The notes beneath the pieces are model-generated. The model was given only the letters and a program-made list of their open reading frames with translations. It had not been told where the DNA came from and searched no databases. This document shows, one piece after another, positions 49,994-59,457 of a DNA stretch of 64,000 nucleotides (positions are counted from its first letter, which is position 1; each line of letters starts with the position of its first letter). Origin of the DNA: Paracoccus aminovorans (GTDB lineage Bacteria; Pseudomonadota; Alphaproteobacteria; Rhodobacterales; Rhodobacteraceae). Made by a program: the position numbers and the translations under genes. Location: contig NZ_KQ955208.1 in assembly GCF_001546115.1 (NCBI RefSeq), forward strand, positions 624,929-688,928. Direction: 5' to 3'.

Positions 49994-50653
49994 TCATTCA
50001 TCTTCGAACAGGTCGTCGGCCAGGGCCCCGGACGCGTCCGCCTCGACATCCTCGTCCCGGAACAGCGTGGGCGCAAGTGCCGCCTGCGGGCGCGATTCCA
50101 GCAACCCGGCGGCGCGCAGCTCGGCCAGCCCCGGCAGGTCGCGGGCGCTTTCCAGCCCGAAATGATCCAGGAAGGCCTCGGTCACCACGAAGGTCACCGG
50201 CCGGCCCGGGGTCTGCCGGCGGCGGCCGATGCGGACCCATTCCAGCTCGATCAGCTGGTCCAGCGTGCCCTTGCTGACGGCGACGCCACGGATCTCCTCG
50301 ATCTCGGCGCGGGTGACCGGCTGGTGATAGGCGATGATCGCCAGCGTCTCGGTCGCGGCGCGCGACAGGCGCCGGCTCTCGACCATGCTCTCCTGCATCA
50401 GGAAGCCTAGGTCGGCGGCGGTGCGAAACGCCCAGGCATCGCCGACACGCGCCAGCTGCACCCCCCGTCCCTCATAGCGAGCGCAGAGGCTTTGCATCAC
50501 CTCGGCCGGGTCGCAGCCCTTGGGCAGGCGCGCGGCGATCTCGCGCAGGCTCATCGGATGGGCCGAGGCAAACAGCACCGCCTCGACCATGCGCTCCTGC
50601 TCGGGCAGCGGCGGCGGGGAGAAGCGGTGCGGGTCAAGGGGTTCGTCGGTCAT
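49994..50653 (-). CDS. scpB: segregation and condensation protein B
   Basis: A 219-residue subunit of SMC-ScpAB condensin with two winged-helix domains; the core is EAVLFASAHPMSLREIAARL, LSRAATETLAIIAYHQPVTR and EIEEIRGVAVSKGTLDQLIE. It bridges ScpA and SMC to compact and separate chromosomes. Its start overlaps the scpA stop by 4 bases. The acidic tail (DDLFEDE) is variable. Confidence 0.96.
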   Translation of the reverse strand: MTDEPLDPHRFSPPPLPEQERMVEAVLFASAHPMSLREIAARLPKGCDPAEVMQSLCARYEGRGVQLARVGDAWAFRTAADLGFLMQESMVESRRLSRAATETLAIIAYHQPVTRAEIEEIRGVAVSKGTLDQLIELEWVRIGRRRQTPGRPVTFVVTEAFLDHFGLESARDLPGLAELRAAGLLESRPQAALAPTLFRDEDVEADASGALADDLFEDE

Positions 50654-51489
50654 TCCGGGCGTCTGCGAATGGTGATGGGGGCAAAGCTGGCGCTCTGGCT
50701 GATTTCCAGCCGGCCCTGCCGCGCCAGCTCCAGCGTGGCGGCAAAGGTCGCGGCGGTGGCCGAGCGGCGGCGCTGCGGGTCGGCCTCCCAGCCCTCGGGC
50801 AGGAAGGCGGCAAGTTGGGTCCAGTCGCCGGCAAAGCCGATCAGCCCGCGCACCCGGTCCAGTGCCTGCTCCATGGTAAAGACGTCGCGACGGTCGAAGG
50901 CATAGGGCCGGAATTCGTCGCGGGTGCGCAGCCGGGCATAGGCCCGCATCAGGTCGATCAGCCCGGCCTGCCAGGCGACTTGGCGCTGGCGGGTCACCAC
51001 CTCGGGCGCACCGCGCGCGAAACGGTCCTGCCCCAGCCGGTCGCGCGCCATCAGCCGCGCCGCCGCCTCGCGCATGGCGTTCAGCCGTTCCAGCTGGAAG
51101 GCCAGATGCGCGGCCATCTCCTCGGCGCTCGGTCCCTCGGCCTCGGGATCGGGCGGCAGAAGCAGCCGCGATTTCAGAAAGGCGAGCCAGGCCGCCATGA
51201 CCAGGTAATCCGCCGCCAGCTCGATGCGCAGGGCGCGGGCCTGGTCGACGAAGGCCAGGTATTGGTCGGCCAGTTCCAGGACCGAGATCTGCAGCAGGTC
51301 GACCTTCTGCATCCGCGACAGGTTCAGCAGCAGGTCCAGCGGCCCCTCGAACCCCTCGACATCGACGACCAGCACCTCATCGGCGCGGGCGGCGGCCCGG
51401 TCCGAGGCATGGTCGGGCGGCTCCAGCCCCGGCAGCGGCGGCGCGGGGTCCGGGTCGGGCACGGGTGTCAGATAGGGAACCCTGGTCAT
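50650..51489 (-). CDS. scpA: segregation and condensation protein A
   Basis: A 279-residue kleisin of the SMC complex. The N-terminal SMC-neck-binding part is VDVEGFEGPLDLLLNLSRMQ and KVDLLQISVLELADQYLAF; the C-terminal winged helix (about residues 230-279) ends ISQSASFAPITIRRR. It overlaps scpB. The operon order is argS, SPOR protein, nagZ, scpA, scpB, as in many alphaproteobacteria. Confidence 0.95.
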   Translation of the reverse strand: MTRVPYLTPVPDPDPAPPLPGLEPPDHASDRAAARADEVLVVDVEGFEGPLDLLLNLSRMQKVDLLQISVLELADQYLAFVDQARALRIELAADYLVMAAWLAFLKSRLLLPPDPEAEGPSAEEMAAHLAFQLERLNAMREAAARLMARDRLGQDRFARGAPEVVTRQRQVAWQAGLIDLMRAYARLRTRDEFRPYAFDRRDVFTMEQALDRVRGLIGFAGDWTQLAAFLPEGWEADPQRRRSATAATFAATLELARQGRLEISQSASFAPITIRRRPE

Positions 51490-51528
51490 GCGGGCAGAAT
51501 CGGCGATGGCGCGGGGTTCGTCAACCGC

Positions 51529-52515
51529 TCAGGCCAGCAGCCCGCCAAGCGCCGCCAGTTCTGCGCGCAGCGCGGCAATGTCCTGATCGGCCGGGATGCA
51601 GCGCAGGGCCAGCGCCGCATCGGCGCGCCGCAGGGCATCGGTCCCCATCGGACCGGCGGCGGCGACGATGCTCTCCATCTGCGGCAGCGTCTCGTTGCAG
51701 GACAGCACCAGGTCGCAGCCGGCGTCGATGCTGGCCAGGGCGCGCTCGGCCGGGCTGCCGGACAGCGCCTGCATGCCGATGTCGTCCGACATCAGGAGCC
51801 CGTCGAAGCCGATGCTGCGGCGGATCAGCCCGATCACCGTGTGCGAGGCGGTCGCCGGCGCGTCGTCGATGGCGGTAAAGCGGATATGCGCCGTCATCGC
51901 CATTGGCAGGTCGGCCAGCGCGCGGAAGGGCGCGAAATCGGTGGCCTCCAGCTCGGCCAGCGTGGCCTCGACCACCGGCAGGCCGTGGTGGCTGTCGACC
52001 TGGGCTCGGCCATGGCCCGGCATGTGCTTGACCACCGGCAGCACGCCCGCCGCCAGCATGGCATCGGCCGCCGCCTGGCCCAGCCGGGTCACGGTCGCGG
52101 CGTCGGTGCCAAGGCAGCGGTTGCGAAGGAACGCATGCGTCTCGGGGCGGGCGATGTCCAGCACCGGGGCGCAATCGGCGTCGATGCCGACGGCGCGCAG
52201 CTCCAGCGCCAGCAGGTGATGGTGCAGCCAGACGGCGCGCTCGCCGCGTTCGGCCTGCTCCAGCGGCGCCGGCCAGTCGGTCCAATGCGGCGCGCGCATG
52301 CGCTGGACGCGGCCGCCCTCCTGATCGATCAGCACCGGCGCGTCGCGGCCCACGGCCTCGCGCAGGTCAGCGGTCAGCCGGCGCAGGCGCTCGGGCGTGT
52401 CAATGTTGCGGCCGAACAGGATGAAGCCCCAAGGGTCGGCGGCGCGGAAGAAATCGCGCTCGGCCCGGTCGAGGTCCGGGCCGGCGATGCCGCCAAGGAT
52501 CGTGGCCGAGGGCAT
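51529..52515 (-). CDS. nagZ: beta-N-acetylhexosaminidase
   Basis: A 328-residue GH3 enzyme that removes N-acetylglucosamine from anhydro-muropeptides in peptidoglycan recycling. Motifs are LIDQEGGRVQRM, the KHMPGHGRAQVDSHHGLP region with the catalytic histidine (about residue 165) and the nucleophile aspartate in LLMSDDIGMQAL. Its start shares a base with the SPOR gene stop (TAATG). Confidence 0.96.
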   Translation of the reverse strand: MPSATILGGIAGPDLDRAERDFFRAADPWGFILFGRNIDTPERLRRLTADLREAVGRDAPVLIDQEGGRVQRMRAPHWTDWPAPLEQAERGERAVWLHHHLLALELRAVGIDADCAPVLDIARPETHAFLRNRCLGTDAATVTRLGQAAADAMLAAGVLPVVKHMPGHGRAQVDSHHGLPVVEATLAELEATDFAPFRALADLPMAMTAHIRFTAIDDAPATASHTVIGLIRRSIGFDGLLMSDDIGMQALSGSPAERALASIDAGCDLVLSCNETLPQMESIVAAAGPMGTDALRRADAALALRCIPADQDIAALRAELAALGGLLA

Positions 52516-53648
52516 TACTTCGCCGTGGCCGGGATGCAGTCGACGCCCTCGGCGATCAGCGCGGCGCAGAACCGGCGCGCCTCGTCCTTGGAGGCGAAGC
52601 CCGCGGCACGCAGGCGCCAGAAGCTGCGGCCGTTGGCCTTGTGCTCCTGCACGACCATGCCCTTGCCGGCGAAAAGCGCGCCGAACTTGTTCGACACCCG
52701 GTTCCATTCGCCGCGCGCCAGCTTGTCGCTGTCGAAGGCGCCGATCTGGACCAGCGAGGCACCCGAGGCGACCTTGGCCGGCGCCGGCGTCGGCGCGGGG
52801 GCGTCCTCGGGCCTGGCTTCGGTCACGGCGGCTGCGGCGGCGGGCGCCGGGGCGGCATCGCTCGTCACCACGGCGGCCGAGGCCAGCCGGCGCGGGCGCG
52901 GCGCCGGGCGCGGCGAGCCCGCGACCGCGGCCGGGGCGACGGCGGGCGCGGCGCCGGCCTCGGTCAGCGCATTGGTGATCGCCACGTCGCGGGTCTCGTT
53001 GCCGGCGAGATCGGTCACGACCTCGTTCACCGGCGCTTCCGAGGCGGCGGGCGCGTCCGAGATCGCCGCATCGGCGACCATGTCGGGCTCTTCGCTGCTT
53101 TCGCCGTCCGGCCGGGCGATGACGCGCGGCGTGTCGTCGGTCAGCGGCAGGTCGACCGGATGCGAGGGGGCCTGGGCCGTGGCGCCAAGCGCGCCCATGG
53201 CGACGTCCTCCGCCCCGAGCGGGGTGGCCGGCGGGGCGATGGCGACCTGGTCGACGCGCTTCGGCTCCTGCCCGGCGGCGACGGTGTTCACGGCCAGGCC
53301 GGTGCGGTCGGTCAGCTCGCCGCCCGGGTTCTCCGGCGCGGTGCGGGCCTCGCCCTCGACGGCGCGGATCACCGGCACGCCCGAGACGTCGCGCACCACC
53401 AGCTTGAAGCCCCAGACCGCCAGGATCACGATCAGCCCGACCGAGACCAGCGCGCCCAGGTAATGCGTCAGCCGCGACACCCGGCCCAGCAGCGAGGGCG
53501 ATTCGGCCGGCGCAGCGTCGTGCTGCGCGTCCCAGCCGTCGTCCTGCCAGACCTGTTCCTGCGTTTCGCCATAGGGATAGTCATGCGCCAGCCGTTGCGG
53601 CTGCGACCCGTCAAACCCGCCCGAGGAGCGGAAATCTACCACCGTCAT
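52515..53648 (-). CDS. SPOR-domain membrane protein
   Basis: A 377-residue type II membrane protein. A short cytoplasmic part with Asp/Gln-rich sequence leads to one membrane helix (about residues 63-84), then a long Ala/Pro/Glu-rich periplasmic linker (about 90-295), and a C-terminal SPOR domain (about 300-377, SLVQIGAFDSDKLARGEWNR). SPOR domains bind denuded glycan at the division site, as in FtsN and DamX. It lies between argS and nagZ. A divisome role is inferred. Confidence 0.9.
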   Translation of the reverse strand: MTVVDFRSSGGFDGSQPQRLAHDYPYGETQEQVWQDDGWDAQHDAAPAESPSLLGRVSRLTHYLGALVSVGLIVILAVWGFKLVVRDVSGVPVIRAVEGEARTAPENPGGELTDRTGLAVNTVAAGQEPKRVDQVAIAPPATPLGAEDVAMGALGATAQAPSHPVDLPLTDDTPRVIARPDGESSEEPDMVADAAISDAPAASEAPVNEVVTDLAGNETRDVAITNALTEAGAAPAVAPAAVAGSPRPAPRPRRLASAAVVTSDAAPAPAAAAAVTEARPEDAPAPTPAPAKVASGASLVQIGAFDSDKLARGEWNRVSNKFGALFAGKGMVVQEHKANGRSFWRLRAAGFASKDEARRFCAALIAEGVDCIPATAK

Positions 53649-53716
53649 TCCTGCCTGCCTGCCGGTTGTTCCGACGCTGCTCGTTTATCTGCTCGATCCC
53701 GACAGGGCGCCTTTGG

Positions 53717-55462
53717 TCAGCGCATTTCCTTGGCCGGAGTCACCCCCAAGATACCAAGACCGGCCGAAATGACAACGCCGACGGCACGCACCAGGGCGAT
53801 TTTCGCCGCCGTCGCCGCCGGATCGCCGTCCTGGACGAAGCGCAGCGCGGTCTCGTCATTGCCGCGGTTCCACAGCGAATGCAGGTCCGAGGCGATGTCA
53901 TAGAGGAAAAACGCGATCCGGTGCGGTTCGTTGGCGCGGGCCGCAATCTCGACCGTGCGTGGCCATTCTGCAACTTTGCGCGCCAGCTCCAGCTCGGCCG
54001 GATGGCTCAGCCGCGACAGATCCGCCGCCGCCAGCGCCGCGTCCGCGGTGTCGACGCCCATGCCGGCGGCCTTGTTCAGCACCGAGTTCACCCGGGCGCT
54101 GGCATATTGCACGTACCAGACCGGGTTGTCCTTGGACTGCTCGAGAACCTTGTCGAAGTCGAAATCCAGCGCCGCGTCGTTCTTGCGCGTCAGCATGTGG
54201 AAGCGGGTCACGTCGGCGCCGGCCTGCTCGACCACGTCGCGCAGGGTGACGAAAGTGCCGGCGCGTTTCGACATCTTGAAGGGCTCGCCGTTCTTGAACA
54301 GCTTGACCAGCTGGATCAGCTTGACGTCCAAGGCCACGCGGCCGTTCGACAGCGCCGCGACTGCCGCCGTCATGCGCTTGACATAGCCGCCGTGGTCGGC
54401 GCCGAAGACGTCGATCAGCGCGTCGAAGCCGCGGTCGATCTTGTCCCAGTGATAGGCGATGTCGGGCGCGAAATAGGTCCAGGACCCGTCGGATTTCTTC
54501 ACCGGCCGGTCCACGTCGTCGCCATGCGCGGTCGAGCGGAACAGCGTCTGCTCGCGCGGCTCCCAATCCTCGGGGGTCTTGCCCTTGGGCGGCTCCAGCA
54601 CGCCCTCGTAGATCAGCCCGGCCTGGCGCAGGCGGTCGATGGCGGCCTCGATGCGGCCGGTGCCGTAAAGCGCCTTCTCGCTGGAAAACACGTCCATGTG
54701 GACGTTGAGCAGCGCCAGGTCCGCGCGGATCATCTCCATCATCGCCTCGGTGGCGAAGTCGCGGATCTCGGCCAGCCATTCGCTTTCGGGCTGGTCCAGC
54801 AGGCGGGTGCCGTATTTCGCCTTCAGCGCCTCGCCCACCGGGATCAGGTAGTCGCCGGGATAGAGCCCCTCGCGGATCGCGGGCTCAAGGCCATTCGCCT
54901 CGCGGTAGCGCTCATAGGCGGAACGCGCCAGCACATCGACCTGGGCGCCGCCGTCGTTGATGTAATATTCGCGCGTGACGTCATGGCCGGAAAAATCCAG
55001 CAGCGCCGCCAGCGCATCGCCGAAGACCGCGCCGCGGGTGTGGCCGACATGCATCGGCCCGGTCGGGTTGGCGCTGACGAATTCGACGTTGACCTTGCGG
55101 CCCCGGCCCATGTCCGAGCGGCCGTAGTCCCTGCCCTCGGTCAGCGCGGCGCGGATCACCGCCTGCCATTCGGCCGGCGCCAGCCGCAGGTTCAGGAAGC
55201 CCGGCCCCGCCACATCGGCCGAGGTGATGCGCGGGTCGGCGGCCAGCCGCGCGGCCAGGGCCTCGGCGATGTCGCGCGGCTTTTTGGCGGCGGGCTTTGC
55301 CAGCACCATCGCGGCATTGGTCGCCATGTCGCCATGCGCGGCGTCCCGCGGCGGCTCGACCGTGACATTGGCGGTGTCGAGACCGGCGGGCAGTTCGCCC
55401 GCCTGTTCCATCTGCGCCAGCGCGTCGATCACCAGCGCGCGAATATCCGAGAAAAGGTTCAT
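53717..55462 (-). CDS. argS: arginine-tRNA ligase
   Basis: A 581-residue class I synthetase. The HIGH-like motif is [11 protein letters not shown] (residues 131-141) and the KMSKS-like one is KMSKRAGTF. The additional N-terminal tRNA-binding Add1 domain (about 1-100) and C-terminal DALR domain ([15 protein letters not shown]) are complete. ATG is chosen for [11 protein letters not shown]. It begins the operon with the SPOR gene, nagZ, scpA and scpB. It is divergent from a DEAD-box helicase, with a 278-base gap in which no gene was found. Confidence 0.98.
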   Translation of the reverse strand: MNLFSDIRALVIDALAQMEQAGELPAGLDTANVTVEPPRDAAHGDMATNAAMVLAKPAAKKPRDIAEALAARLAADPRITSADVAGPGFLNLRLAPAEWQAVIRAALTEGRDYGRSDMGRGRKVNVEFVSANPTGPMHVGHTRGAVFGDALAALLDFSGHDVTREYYINDGGAQVDVLARSAYERYREANGLEPAIREGLYPGDYLIPVGEALKAKYGTRLLDQPESEWLAEIRDFATEAMMEMIRADLALLNVHMDVFSSEKALYGTGRIEAAIDRLRQAGLIYEGVLEPPKGKTPEDWEPREQTLFRSTAHGDDVDRPVKKSDGSWTYFAPDIAYHWDKIDRGFDALIDVFGADHGGYVKRMTAAVAALSNGRVALDVKLIQLVKLFKNGEPFKMSKRAGTFVTLRDVVEQAGADVTRFHMLTRKNDAALDFDFDKVLEQSKDNPVWYVQYASARVNSVLNKAAGMGVDTADAALAAADLSRLSHPAELELARKVAEWPRTVEIAARANEPHRIAFFLYDIASDLHSLWNRGNDETALRFVQDGDPAATAAKIALVRAVGVVISAGLGILGVTPAKEMR

Positions 55463-55740
55463 GGCTTCCATCCGTAAGATCGCGTCGGGATAGCGCCTGC
55501 CCAAGGGGGCCGTCAACCATGGCCAGGGCGCGCGCCGCATGCCGCCGCGTGCCGCATTCCCGCATCAGATTGACGCAGCCCGGATTTTCGGCTAGGTGCA
55601 GCCTGTCTGCATCCGGCAGGCATGGCGAGGGGCGTGCGGAAATTGCGTCCCGACCCGCCGCGCGGCCCCCAATTCCCGGCAGTCGGCGATGGACGCAAAA
55701 AGTGCGGGATGTTCCCCGCACAGCTATACGAAAGCCCTGA

Positions 55741-57822
55741 ATGACCAAGTTTTCCGATCTGAAGCTGGACCCCAAGGTTCTGAAAGCCATTGCCGAGGCC
55801 GGGTATGAAACCCCGACCCCGATCCAGGCCGGGGCGATTCCCCCGGCGCTGGAAGGCCGCGACGTGCTGGGCATCGCCCAGACCGGCACCGGCAAGACGG
55901 CCAGCTTCACCCTGCCGATGATCACGCTCCTGGGCCGCGGCCGCGCCCGCGCCCGGATGCCGCGCTCGCTGGTGCTGTGCCCGACGCGCGAACTGGCCGC
56001 CCAGGTGGCCGAGAATTTCGACATCTATGCCAAGCACACCCGGCTGACCAAGGCGCTGCTGATCGGCGGCGTGTCCTTCGGCGAACAGGACCGGCTGATC
56101 GACCGCGGCGTCGACGTGCTGATCGCCACCCCGGGCCGGCTTCTGGACCATTTCGAGCGCGGCAAGCTTCTGCTGACCGGCGTGCAGATCATGGTCGTGG
56201 ACGAGGCCGACCGCATGCTCGACATGGGCTTCATTCCCGATATCGAGCGCATCTTCCAGCTGACGCCCTTTACCCGGCAGACGCTGTTCTTCAGCGCCAC
56301 CATGGCGCCCGAGATCGAGCGCATCACCGACACCTTCCTGCATTCGCCCGAACGCATCGAGGTCGCCCGCCAGGCCACCACCAGCGAGACCATCACCCAG
56401 AAGCTGGTCGAGATCACCCCGACCCGCCGCGACCAGTCCGCCAAGCAGAAGCGCGAGCTTCTCCGCGCCCTGATCGACGCCGAGGGAGCCGGGCTGAAGA
56501 ACGCCATCATCTTCTGCAACCGCAAGACCGACGTGGACATCGTCGCCAAGTCGCTGAAGGCGCATGGCTATGACGCCGCGCCGATCCACGGCGACCTGGA
56601 CCAGCGCCATCGCATGGCGACGCTGGACGGCTTCCGCGAAGGCACGCTGCGCTTCCTGGTTGCCTCGGACGTGGCGGCGCGGGGTCTCGACATTCCGGCG
56701 GTCAGTCATGTCATCAACTTCGACCTGCCGAGCCATGCCGAGGATTACGTCCACCGCATCGGCCGCACCGGCCGCGCCGGGCGCGAGGGCACCGCGATCT
56801 CGATCGGGACGCCCGCGGACGAGAAATACCTGACCGCCATCGAATCGCTGGTCAAGCAGAGCCTGCCCCGCGCCGCCCTGCCCGAGGGCTTCAGCCTCTC
56901 GGCCGCCGCCCAGGACGCGCCGCGTTCGGGCCGCGAGAGCAGCGGCCGGCGCGAGCGCGGCCGGGAACGCGACCGTGATCGGGAACGGGGCGAGCGCCGC
57001 GGCCGCCGCGACGACAGCGAGCAGCGCGCCGCCGCGCCGGAATCCCGTGCCGAGGCGCCTGTCCAGGCCGAGCGCCGCCACGACCGCCCGGCACGCGAGG
57101 AGCGCCGCGACGACCGGCGCGACGACCGCCGGGGCGAACGCGGCGGCCACGACCGCCACGAGCGCCGCGAGGATCGCCGCACCGACCGCCATCCGGTGAT
57201 GGGCATGGGCGATCACATGCCGGAATTCATGACCCGCACCTTCCGCCCCGGCTTCCTGGAGCCCGCCGAGGAAACCCCGGTAGCCGAGGCCGAGGATCTG
57301 GCGCCGACGCTGCCCGAAACCGCCGCTGCGGCCGAGGGCGCGCCGGCCGCCGAAGCGCCTGCGCCGGCCGAGAAGCCCAAGCGCAGCCGCAGCCGCAAGG
57401 CCAAGCCCGCGCCGGAAGCGGCCCCCGCGCTGGCCTCCGAGCCCGCCCCGGCAACGGAGACGCCCGAGCTTGTGGCCGAGGCATCGCCCGAAGTCGCAGC
57501 CGAGGCGGTGGTCGAGGCCTCAACCGAAGCGGCAGTCCCGGAAAAGCCGGTCCGCAAGCGCAAGCCGCGCGTCACCAAACCCAAGGCGGAGACGGCCCAG
57601 CCCGAAGCCGCCAGCGACGCCCCGGACGCCGCAGCCGCGGCCGAAGAGCCTGCCGAGGCCGCCGAGAAACCGGCCAAGAAGCCCGCGAAGCCGCGCGCGC
57701 CGCGCAAGTCCCGCGCCAAGGCCCAGCCCGATGCGCCGGCCGAGACTGCACCTGAAGCCGAAGCCGCGGCGCCGCAAGCCGACACCGTCCCCAGCCCGGA
57801 CGACACGGCGGCCGACGCCTGA
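55741..57822 (+). CDS. DEAD-box RNA helicase with very long disordered C-terminal tail
   Basis: A 693-residue RhlE-like helicase. The core (about residues 1-385) has PTPIQAGAIPPAL, AQTGTGKTAS, PTRELA, DEADRMLDMGF, SAT and HRIGRTGRAGREG. Residues 390-475 are a repetitive Arg/Asp/Glu tract (many RRDDRR and RERG units), and 495-693 are Ala/Glu/Pro/Lys-rich with repeating AEAP and KPAK patterns. The tail, 300 residues, is far longer than in RhlE and looks disordered, a form associated with RNA condensates. It starts downstream of argS in divergent orientation and ends 8 bases before lnt. Confidence 0.92.
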   Translation: MTKFSDLKLDPKVLKAIAEAGYETPTPIQAGAIPPALEGRDVLGIAQTGTGKTASFTLPMITLLGRGRARARMPRSLVLCPTRELAAQVAENFDIYAKHTRLTKALLIGGVSFGEQDRLIDRGVDVLIATPGRLLDHFERGKLLLTGVQIMVVDEADRMLDMGFIPDIERIFQLTPFTRQTLFFSATMAPEIERITDTFLHSPERIEVARQATTSETITQKLVEITPTRRDQSAKQKRELLRALIDAEGAGLKNAIIFCNRKTDVDIVAKSLKAHGYDAAPIHGDLDQRHRMATLDGFREGTLRFLVASDVAARGLDIPAVSHVINFDLPSHAEDYVHRIGRTGRAGREGTAISIGTPADEKYLTAIESLVKQSLPRAALPEGFSLSAAAQDAPRSGRESSGRRERGRERDRDRERGERRGRRDDSEQRAAAPESRAEAPVQAERRHDRPAREERRDDRRDDRRGERGGHDRHERREDRRTDRHPVMGMGDHMPEFMTRTFRPGFLEPAEETPVAEAEDLAPTLPETAAAAEGAPAAEAPAPAEKPKRSRSRKAKPAPEAAPALASEPAPATETPELVAEASPEVAAEAVVEASTEAAVPEKPVRKRKPRVTKPKAETAQPEAASDAPDAAAAAEEPAEAAEKPAKKPAKPRAPRKSRAKAQPDAPAETAPEAEAAAPQADTVPSPDDTAADA

Positions 57823-57830
57823 GGCGCGCC

Positions 57831-59372
57831 ATGGCGGCGGCAGCCGTGCCGAGCCCCGCAAGACCGGGGCGCCCGTCCTGGTCGGCGCTTGCGCTCGACC
57901 TGATCCTCGGCGCCGGCGCGGCGCTGGGACAGGCGCCCTGGGGGCTCTGGCCGCTGACCGTGCTGGCGCTGGCCGCGCTCTGCTGGCGCATCGCCCGCGC
58001 GCCCGGCCCGCGGCCCGCCGCATGGCACGCCTTCGCAGCGGGCCTTGGCCATTTCGCGCTGGCCATGTCCTGGATCGTTGAGCCCTTCCTGGTCGAACCC
58101 GAGATCTATGGCTGGATGGCCCCCTTTGCCCTGGCGCTGATGGCGGCGGGCGGCGCGCTGTTCTGGACCCTGCCCGCCTGGGCCGCGGCGCGGCTGACCC
58201 CGGGCTTCCCCCGGCAAGGGCTGGTCTTTGCAGCGCTGATCGTGTTGTCGGACTGGCTGCGCGGCTGGATCTTCACCGGTCTGCCCTGGACACTGACCGG
58301 CCATGTCTGGATCGGCACCCCGGCTGCGCAACTGGCGGCCACGCTGGGCGCCATCGGCCTTTCCGGCCTGACCATGCTGGCGGCGGCGCTGCCGCTCGCC
58401 TTCTGGCGCGGTCCCGCGCGGCAACTGCGCGGGGCGGTGCCGGGCACGATCCTGTCGGCGCTGGTCATCGCCGCCGCCTTCAGCGCCGGCCTGGCGCGTC
58501 TGGCCCAACCGCTGCCGCCCGACACCGCCATCCAGCTGCGCCTGGTCCAGCCCGACGCCACCCAGGCGCTGAAATGGGACCCCTATTGGTCCGAGGTGTT
58601 CTTCCGCCGCCTTCTCGACCTTTCCGCCGCCCGCGACCCCGGCCGGCCGGCGCCGGATGCGGTGATCTGGCCGGAAACGGCGGTGAACTTCCTGCTCGAC
58701 CAGTCCGGCACCGCGCCGCAGGAGATCGCCGGTTTCGCCGGCGCGCCGGTGATCCTGGGCATCCAGCGAAGCGAGGGCCAGCGCTATTTCAACAGCCTGA
58801 CCGAGTTCTCGGCACGCGGCATCGGCCCGGTCTACGACAAGTTCCACCTGGTTCCCTTCGGCGAATACACGCCCTGGGGCGACCTGATGGCGCGCTTCGG
58901 CATTCGCGCCTTCGCCGCACAGCACGGTTTCGGTTATTCCGCCGGTCCCGGCCCGCGGCTGCTGGACCTGCCCGGCCTGCCCCGGATGCAGCCGCTGATC
59001 TGCTACGAGGCGATCTTCTCGCGCCACCTGATCGCGGGCGAGACGCGGCCGGCCTGGCTGTTGCAGGTGACGAACGACGCCTGGTTCGGCGCGCTCTCGG
59101 GGCCCTGGCAGCACCTGGCGCAGGCGCGGCTGCGCGCCATCGAATCCGGCCTGCCGCTGATGCGCGCGGCGAATACCGGCGTCTCGGCGGTGATCGACGC
59201 GCGCGGCGGCTTGCGCGCCACGCTGGGCCTGAACCGGGCCGGCCGCATCGATGCCGCGCTGCCGGGCGCGCTGCCGCCCACGCCCTGGACGCGCTGGGGC
59301 GACGGCCCGGCGCTGGTCTTGGTGCTAGCGGCTCTGATCCTGGCCGCGCGGCGGCGTCATCAGCACGGTTGA
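57831..59372 (+). CDS. lnt: apolipoprotein N-acyltransferase
   Basis: A 513-residue membrane enzyme that N-acylates the lipid-modified cysteine of lipoproteins. It has about six N-terminal helices, a nitrilase-like periplasmic domain with the catalytic triad E (WPETAVNF), K (YDKFHLVPFGEY) and C (ICYEAIF), and a final C-terminal helix. The substrates include the lipoprotein at 20317. It lies 8 bases after the helicase gene and 85 bases before metK. Confidence 0.95.
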   Translation: MAAAAVPSPARPGRPSWSALALDLILGAGAALGQAPWGLWPLTVLALAALCWRIARAPGPRPAAWHAFAAGLGHFALAMSWIVEPFLVEPEIYGWMAPFALALMAAGGALFWTLPAWAAARLTPGFPRQGLVFAALIVLSDWLRGWIFTGLPWTLTGHVWIGTPAAQLAATLGAIGLSGLTMLAAALPLAFWRGPARQLRGAVPGTILSALVIAAAFSAGLARLAQPLPPDTAIQLRLVQPDATQALKWDPYWSEVFFRRLLDLSAARDPGRPAPDAVIWPETAVNFLLDQSGTAPQEIAGFAGAPVILGIQRSEGQRYFNSLTEFSARGIGPVYDKFHLVPFGEYTPWGDLMARFGIRAFAAQHGFGYSAGPGPRLLDLPGLPRMQPLICYEAIFSRHLIAGETRPAWLLQVTNDAWFGALSGPWQHLAQARLRAIESGLPLMRAANTGVSAVIDARGGLRATLGLNRAGRIDAALPGALPPTPWTRWGDGPALVLVLAALILAARRRHQHG

Positions 59373-59407
59373 CGGCAACCGGGGCGTGATCTATCGCTGA
59401 ACGTTGA

Positions 59408-59452
59408 CCGCCACAACGGCTTCCTGGCGTGGCGGCGTCATTCAACGGAGCA
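59408..59452 (+). promoter_or_regulatory. SAM/SAH-type riboswitch in the metK leader
   Basis: The 5' stem CCGCCAC pairs perfectly with GTGGCGG around the loop AACGGCTTCCTGGC, and the 3' strand AACGGAGCA follows after a linker. This fits the SAM/SAH riboswitch of Rhodobacterales, which binds S-adenosylmethionine or the homocysteine form. The GGAG at 59447-59450 is both the pseudoknot strand (pairing with TTCC in the loop) and the ribosome site, 7 bases before the metK ATG. Ligand binding should therefore block translation, a negative feedback on SAM synthesis. Confidence 0.92.
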
Positions 59453-59457
59453 CCTCC

